Positions 4,250 to 7,582 of a stretch of 7,582 bases of DNA are shown here, piece by piece. The stretch is taken from contig JAQTSP010000124.1 in NCBI GenBank assembly GCA_028711205.1, positions 1 to 7,582 of the forward strand. Reading direction: 5' to 3'. Below the pieces are notes generated by a model. That model saw only the letters and a program-made list of their open reading frames with translations. It did no database searches and had not been told where the DNA came from. Made by a program: the position numbers and the translations under genes. Each line of letters opens with the position of its first letter. Position 1 is the first letter of the stretch. This DNA is from Eubacteriales bacterium. GTDB taxonomy: Bacteria; Bacillota; Clostridia; Christensenellales; SZUA-584.

Positions 4250-6196
4250 CTAATGAATTTTTTTGAGCCCCAAAATATCCAGCCGTATCAGCGTATAGTC
4301 GGTGATGCTGATCACGCCGTTTTTGTCGATATCCCCGGCTGTCAGGTAGGGTTGGTTCAGGCTTTTCAGCCCCAAAATATCGAGCCGCACCAGCGTATAG
4401 TCGGTGATGCTGATGCCGCCGCTTCCGTCACAGTCGCCCAGCACGACGATTTTAAGTTCGTCTCTGACCGCTTCGCCGACGACCAGCCTGACCGTCATCC
4501 CTGTTGAAACATTGTTCCCCGTATACTCCGTGCCGGCCGCGTCGTATATATGGATATGTGCGCCGTCGTTTAAAATGTTCGCTTTCAACGCCGCAGCGGT
4601 CGTACCGGGCGTGACATCTTCTATCAGGCCGCCTGTTTGATTGATCGTGTACACCGCAGACTGTATATCCGCCAGTTCCACCGATACCGTGCACGTGTCC
4701 GTAAACCCGCCGTCCCCGGTCGTCGCCGTGACCATCGCCGTGCCTGCGCCGGCCGCCGTCACGACGCCGTCCTCGACCGTCGCGGCGCTCTCGTCGTCAG
4801 ACGTCCAAAAAACGGCCTTGTCGGTGGCGTTTAATGTGCTGACGATGGCGGCAAGCGTCTCCGAATCGCCCACGCACATGTCAAGCGTTTCTTTGTCCAC
4901 CCTCACGCTGATCACCGGCACGGCCTCTCCGGCCGCCGCCAGCACCGCCGCCTGCGCGTCCACACGGCCCCAGCCGTATACGTCGTCTCTTCCGGCGTCG
5001 CCCAGATCGACGACCGATCCGTACAGTATGTCTTTGACCTCGCCAGCCGTCAGCCCAGGATCGACGGACAGCATCAGCGCGATCACGCCGCTCACGACCG
5101 GCGTCGCCATCGACGTGCCGCTCATGTAAGCGTATCCGTTATCCAAATAGGCCGAACAGATACCGCCGCCCGGAGCGGATATATCCTTTTGCGGCCCGTA
5201 ATTCGACCGGCTGTCTTTTGTATCATCCCCGTTTGTCCAGATAACGGAGATGCACGCGTCATAATCGGAAGGGTAATGATTGTCCGTGATACCGTCGTTT
5301 CCAGCGGCCGCAACACAGATCACGCCCGCGTCGGCCGCATCGCCGACCGCTTCGGACAACGCGGTGTCATCGCCATAGTCACCGATGCTCATGTTGATCA
5401 CATCCGCGCCGTTACCGACGGCGTATTGTATGCCCTCTATGATATCGGCCGTCGATGCAAACCATGCCGGTTCGGCCGTTTTTGTGAATACGTCCACAAC
5501 GATCAGCTGAACCCCCGGCGCAATCCCAGCGATACCGGTGCCGTTGTTCGCGGCGGCCGCGATGATGCCGCAGACATGCGTGCCATGCCCGTTGTCGTCA
5601 TCCGCGCTGCCGTCATCATCGACAACGTCCGTCTGCAGGTATATCTGCCCCGAAAATTCGGTATGGTCGATGTCGATACCGGTATCCAAAACAGCGACCT
5701 TCACGTCGGATGATCCCATCGTGGTGTCCCAGGCCTCATAGACGTTGATCGTGTCAAGATACCACTGATCGGGATCGGGCAGCTGCGCACCCGGGTCGTT
5801 GACCGTCTGTTCAAGCGTATAGATATAGTTCGGCTGCACGTACGCGACATTCGGCTGCTGCTCAAGCTCTTCGATATAGCTCTCGACGCTCTCGCCTTCC
5901 GGCACATCCGCGACCAGCAGATCGCCCTCCAGCTCTTGCGTGGCATCGCTGTCAAGCAGGCTCATTGTACCATCCGCGTCTTTGAGCTTGACGATGACCT
6001 CTCCGTCGACACAGTCCTGCCCGTCTATCTCTATGACCTCTTCCTGTCCATCATCGTTGAACTGCGGTGCCTCTGAACCGATCGCAAAAGCCGTTGCTGA
6101 ATTTAATAACATAACAAGAATCAACAGCGCCACAGACCCGGCAACAATCCTGCCTGCCGCCGGTTTTATATGTTTTGTACCTTTTTCTCTTTTCAT
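4250..6196 (-). CDS. Secreted subtilisin-family (S8) serine protease with Big_2-like and dockerin domains
   Basis: This 648-residue endopeptidase should act outside the cell. Layout: a signal peptide with basic start, hydrophobic core 17-31 and likely cleavage after AFA at 38; a propeptide of about 40-130 that should fold and then inhibit the enzyme until removed; and an S8 catalytic domain of about 140-425. The triad is visible: Asp171 in DTGID, His204 in NGHGTHV and Ser362 in SGTSMATP, with oxyanion Asn300 in AAAGN. A Big_2-like Ig domain follows (about 428-506, FWTSDDESAATV), then a linker domain (510-586), then two dockerin repeats (587-648), each with an F-hand calcium loop: Asp588/Asp590/Ser592/Asp599 and Asp622/Asp624/Asn626/Asp633. 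A dockerin implies docking onto a cohesin-bearing partner, but none is in the window. ATG 6196 has AAGGG 9 bases upstream. The gene is flanked by its own promoter and terminator. All catalytic residues are intact; substrate is unknown. Confidence 0.95.
   Translation of the reverse strand: MKREKGTKHIKPAAGRIVAGSVALLILVMLLNSATAFAIGSEAPQFNDDGQEEVIEIDGQDCVDGEVIVKLKDADGTMSLLDSDATQELEGDLLVADVPEGESVESYIEELEQQPNVAYVQPNYIYTLEQTVNDPGAQLPDPDQWYLDTINVYEAWDTTMGSSDVKVAVLDTGIDIDHTEFSGQIYLQTDVVDDDGSADDDNGHGTHVCGIIAAAANNGTGIAGIAPGVQLIVVDVFTKTAEPAWFASTADIIEGIQYAVGNGADVINMSIGDYGDDTALSEAVGDAADAGVICVAAAGNDGITDNHYPSDYDACISVIWTNGDDTKDSRSNYGPQKDISAPGGGICSAYLDNGYAYMSGTSMATPVVSGVIALMLSVDPGLTAGEVKDILYGSVVDLGDAGRDDVYGWGRVDAQAAVLAAAGEAVPVISVRVDKETLDMCVGDSETLAAIVSTLNATDKAVFWTSDDESAATVEDGVVTAAGAGTAMVTATTGDGGFTDTCTVSVELADIQSAVYTINQTGGLIEDVTPGTTAAALKANILNDGAHIHIYDAAGTEYTGNNVSTGMTVRLVVGEAVRDELKIVVLGDCDGSGGISITDYTLVRLDILGLKSLNQPYLTAGDIDKNGVISITDYTLIRLDILGLKKIH
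4266..4414 (-). repeat. Duplicated dockerin coding repeat (102-base period)
   Basis: Positions 4266-4312 and 4368-4414 match at 44 of 47 bases, including an identical 24-base run, offset by exactly 102 bases (34 codons). They encode the ISITDYTL-x-RLDILGL helix of the two dockerin F-hand repeats. Two of the three differences change one residue in total (Val603 against Ile637). Confidence 0.85.
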
Positions 6197-6264
6197 GAAA
6201 CCCTGCCCTTATTGTCGCAATATGACATTTATATAAATCATAACATGAACATATATATATAATC

Positions 6265-6273
6265 ATTATACCA
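6265..6273 (-). promoter_or_regulatory. Extended -10 promoter of the subtilase gene
   Basis: The minus strand reads TGGTATAAT, a consensus TATAAT (6265-6270) preceded by the TG of an extended -10. At the expected distance upstream only CTTTTA or TTTTAA is found, so the -35 is poor. Transcription would start near 6258, giving a leader of about 62 bases. Repeats upstream (6295-6343) suggest an activator. Confidence 0.65.
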
Positions 6274-6294
6274 TCACTCGAAACAATTAAAAGG

Positions 6295-6343
6295 AGCATA
6301 TTTAATTAAAAACTGTCAGTTTATACTAAATATAAGCATATTT
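6295..6343. promoter_or_regulatory. Candidate operator: 9-base direct repeats flanking a dyad upstream of the subtilase promoter
   Basis: AGCATATTT occurs at 6295-6303 and again at 6335-6343, exactly 40 bases apart. Between them lies the palindrome AAACTG-T-CAGTTT (6310-6322). Relative to the predicted transcription start the repeats are centred near -41 and -81 and the dyad near -58. I do not recognise the motif as belonging to a known regulator. In such A+T-rich DNA some repetition arises by chance. Confidence 0.4.
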
Positions 6344-6382
6344 CGACCCTTTCTATATATTTTTGTACGTTTTGAAAAATAC

Positions 6383-6415
6383 AAAAAAGCCGCTTTCGGA
6401 TAAAAACGGCTTTTT
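6383..6415 (-). terminator. Rho-independent terminator after the oxidoreductase gene
   Basis: AAAAAGCCG (6384-6392) pairs with CGGCTTTTT (6407-6415) around a 14-base loop. On the minus strand the hairpin ends in a run of six T and lies just after the oxidoreductase stop at 6428. The A and T flanks make it look usable from both strands, but no plus-strand gene leads into it. Confidence 0.85.
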
Positions 6416-6427
6416 ATGACCTGCTGG

Positions 6428-7582
6428 TTATTCTTCGCTGCCTGGTACGATAAGCGCGATATCGCTGAGCGGATACGACGCGCACGCGTGGATAAACGAA
6501 AACTTCTTATCCGCGCCCCGCCTGCCGTCCGTTTCTTCGGGGATAAATACATCTCCTTTGACAAGCGCGCACCGGCAAAAAGAGCATACGCCGCTGCGGC
6601 ACTTGGACGGCGGATTCAGCCCCGCCCGTTCAATCGCGACAAGCAGCGACTCGTTGGCAAGCGCCGGCATTTTCGTCGTCTTGCCGTTTATTGTCACCGT
6701 CAGCTCAAAGCTCTCTTTTGTTTCTTTCGGGTAACCTTCCTGTCCGCGTATGTTCTTGATCTCGCCGAACACTTCGCGCCTTACCTGCTTGACGGGCAGG
6801 GAAAAGCTGCCGATCTCTTTTTTAACAAATTCGTACATCGGCTGAGGCCCGCAGATAAAGAAAGAACATTTTTCGGGGTCCACATATTTCCCGATGATGT
6901 CCGCCGTAACAAAACCCTCCTCGGCGCCCTCAAACGGTTTTTCGCCGCACAGCACATGCACAACCTTAAATTTGCCGCCGCTGTTTTTCGACAGCTCACA
7001 AAGCGCGTCATAAAATATGATCTCGTCTTTCCGGTTGCATCCGTAAAACAGCGTAAAATTTACGGGAAAGCATTCTTTATAGAACTGCCGCGCCATGCTG
7101 ATAAACGGCGTGATGCCGCTTCCCCCGGCGATGCCCACGATGTGCTTTAAATCACGCAGCCTCTCATAATAAAACTGGCCTTCGGGGCCCGACGCAGTCA
7201 CCTTCGTGCCTTTTGCCCAGTTGTCGAAAATAAAGTCGGTCACAAACCCCTTTTCCTGTGCTTTTGTCGTGATGGTGTAATAGCCTTTTTTCGCCTCATT
7301 GGGTGATGACGATATCGAATACGGCCGGGTCACGGCAACACCGTTCACCTCAATTTTTATGCTCAGATATTGCCCCGCTCTGAAATACGCGAGCGCATCT
7401 GTGCCCTTTTGCCTGTCGGGCACAAGCTTGAACGTCCTGACGCCCGGCACTTCTTGCGTCACCTCGTCGATGACAAGATACTGCCGTTCGGGGTGCAGCC
7501 TGCCAGCAAGCACATTCATCGGCGGCGCGATGTCAGGCTGTGCAGAAGACGCGGCTGAAAATTTCTTTTTTCTGCCGGGCAC
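6428..7582 (-). CDS. FAD/NAD(P)H-dependent oxidoreductase with C-terminal [2Fe-2S] ferredoxin domain (5' end at or beyond window edge)
   Basis: The enzyme should pass electrons between NAD(P)H, a flavin and a plant-type [2Fe-2S] centre, as in the reductase components of oxygenases (benzoate dioxygenase reductase, PaaE). Partner and direction are not shown. The 384 visible residues carry an FAD-binding barrel (about 33-140) with RPYSISSSP at 86-94, a nucleotide-binding domain (about 145-275) with GIAGGSGITPF at 150-160 and CGPQPMY at 244-250, and a ferredoxin domain (about 292-384) with the cluster ligands Cys328-x4-Cys333-x2-Cys336 and Cys367. An extra Cys338 follows the third ligand. The frame is open to the right edge. 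A GTG occupies the last three bases with no ribosome site visible, so the true start may lie outside; the basic first 30 residues precede the FAD domain. It appears cytoplasmic from the visible part. A terminator follows its stop. Confidence 0.9.
   Translation of the reverse strand: MPGRKKKFSAASSAQPDIAPPMNVLAGRLHPERQYLVIDEVTQEVPGVRTFKLVPDRQKGTDALAYFRAGQYLSIKIEVNGVAVTRPYSISSSPNEAKKGYYTITTKAQEKGFVTDFIFDNWAKGTKVTASGPEGQFYYERLRDLKHIVGIAGGSGITPFISMARQFYKECFPVNFTLFYGCNRKDEIIFYDALCELSKNSGGKFKVVHVLCGEKPFEGAEEGFVTADIIGKYVDPEKCSFFICGPQPMYEFVKKEIGSFSLPVKQVRREVFGEIKNIRGQEGYPKETKESFELTVTINGKTTKMPALANESLLVAIERAGLNPPSKCRSGVCSFCRCALVKGDVFIPEETDGRRGADKKFSFIHACASYPLSDIALIVPGSEE

Noticed and set aside
2706..6196. 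The protease inhibitor lipoprotein and the secreted protease as an inhibitor/protease pair.
   Set aside because: I42 inhibitors act on papain-like cysteine proteases, while this enzyme is a subtilisin-type serine protease. The genes are on opposite strands, about 1.2 kb apart, with separate terminators.
6209..6241. A 10-codon leader frame in the protease 5' region whose TAA overlaps the ribosome site.
   Set aside because: It has no ribosome site of its own and its composition simply follows the A+T-rich leader; the arrangement can arise by chance.
6251..6262. A short (AT)n run as a possible microsatellite or origin element.
   Set aside because: It is only about a dozen bases within an A+T-rich leader just downstream of the promoter, with no DnaA boxes or iterons nearby.
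6428..7582. GTG at the last three bases as the true start of the oxidoreductase.
   Set aside because: It coincides with the window edge and no ribosome site can be seen, so the start is left undetermined.

Overview
The window looks like a chromosomal segment from a member of the Bacillota, most likely Clostridia. The grounds are strong Shine-Dalgarno sequences (GGAGG-type, 7-8 bases from the starts), moderately high G+C coding DNA with A+T-rich intergenic regions, several clean rho-independent terminators, and a Firmicute-style gene set: a Ku with a Cys cluster, a DUF4163/DUF3298 protein, and a secreted subtilase with Big_2-like and dockerin modules. No phage, IS, CRISPR, tRNA or rRNA signal was seen. 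The assignment below phylum level is inference.

Left third (1-2534, minus strand): a compact non-homologous end-joining operon read right to left, Ku, then an ATP-dependent DNA ligase, then a LigD-type primase-polymerase. The parts that are fused in the multidomain LigD of many bacteria are separate polypeptides here. They are tightly coupled: one base separates the Ku stop from the ligase GTG, and the ligase stop overlaps the polymerase ATG in ATGA. Ku would bind broken ends, the polymerase would fill or extend them and the ligase would seal them. The polymerase runs off the left edge, and no phosphoesterase domain is visible.

Middle (2706-4141): divergent from ku, on the plus strand, lie a chagasin-family (I42) protease-inhibitor lipoprotein with its own terminator and a DUF4163/DUF3298 protein without a membrane anchor. 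The latter converges with a 72-residue small protein on the minus strand; the two stop codons abut inside a perfect 14-base palindrome.

Right half (4250-7582, minus strand): a 648-residue secreted subtilisin-family protease with signal peptide, propeptide, S8 catalytic domain, Big_2-like domain, linker domain and a two-repeat dockerin. It has an extended -10 promoter with repeats upstream and a terminator downstream. Upstream of it, separated by another terminator, is a flavin/NAD(P)H/[2Fe-2S] oxidoreductase whose N-terminus lies at or beyond the right edge.

The coherent systems visible are the split NHEJ operon and the dockerin-tagged protease. Both belong to known classes, and I do not see clear evidence for a wholly new system. 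The most informative open points are the unusual promoter architecture of the protease, what its dockerin binds, and the unknown small protein.
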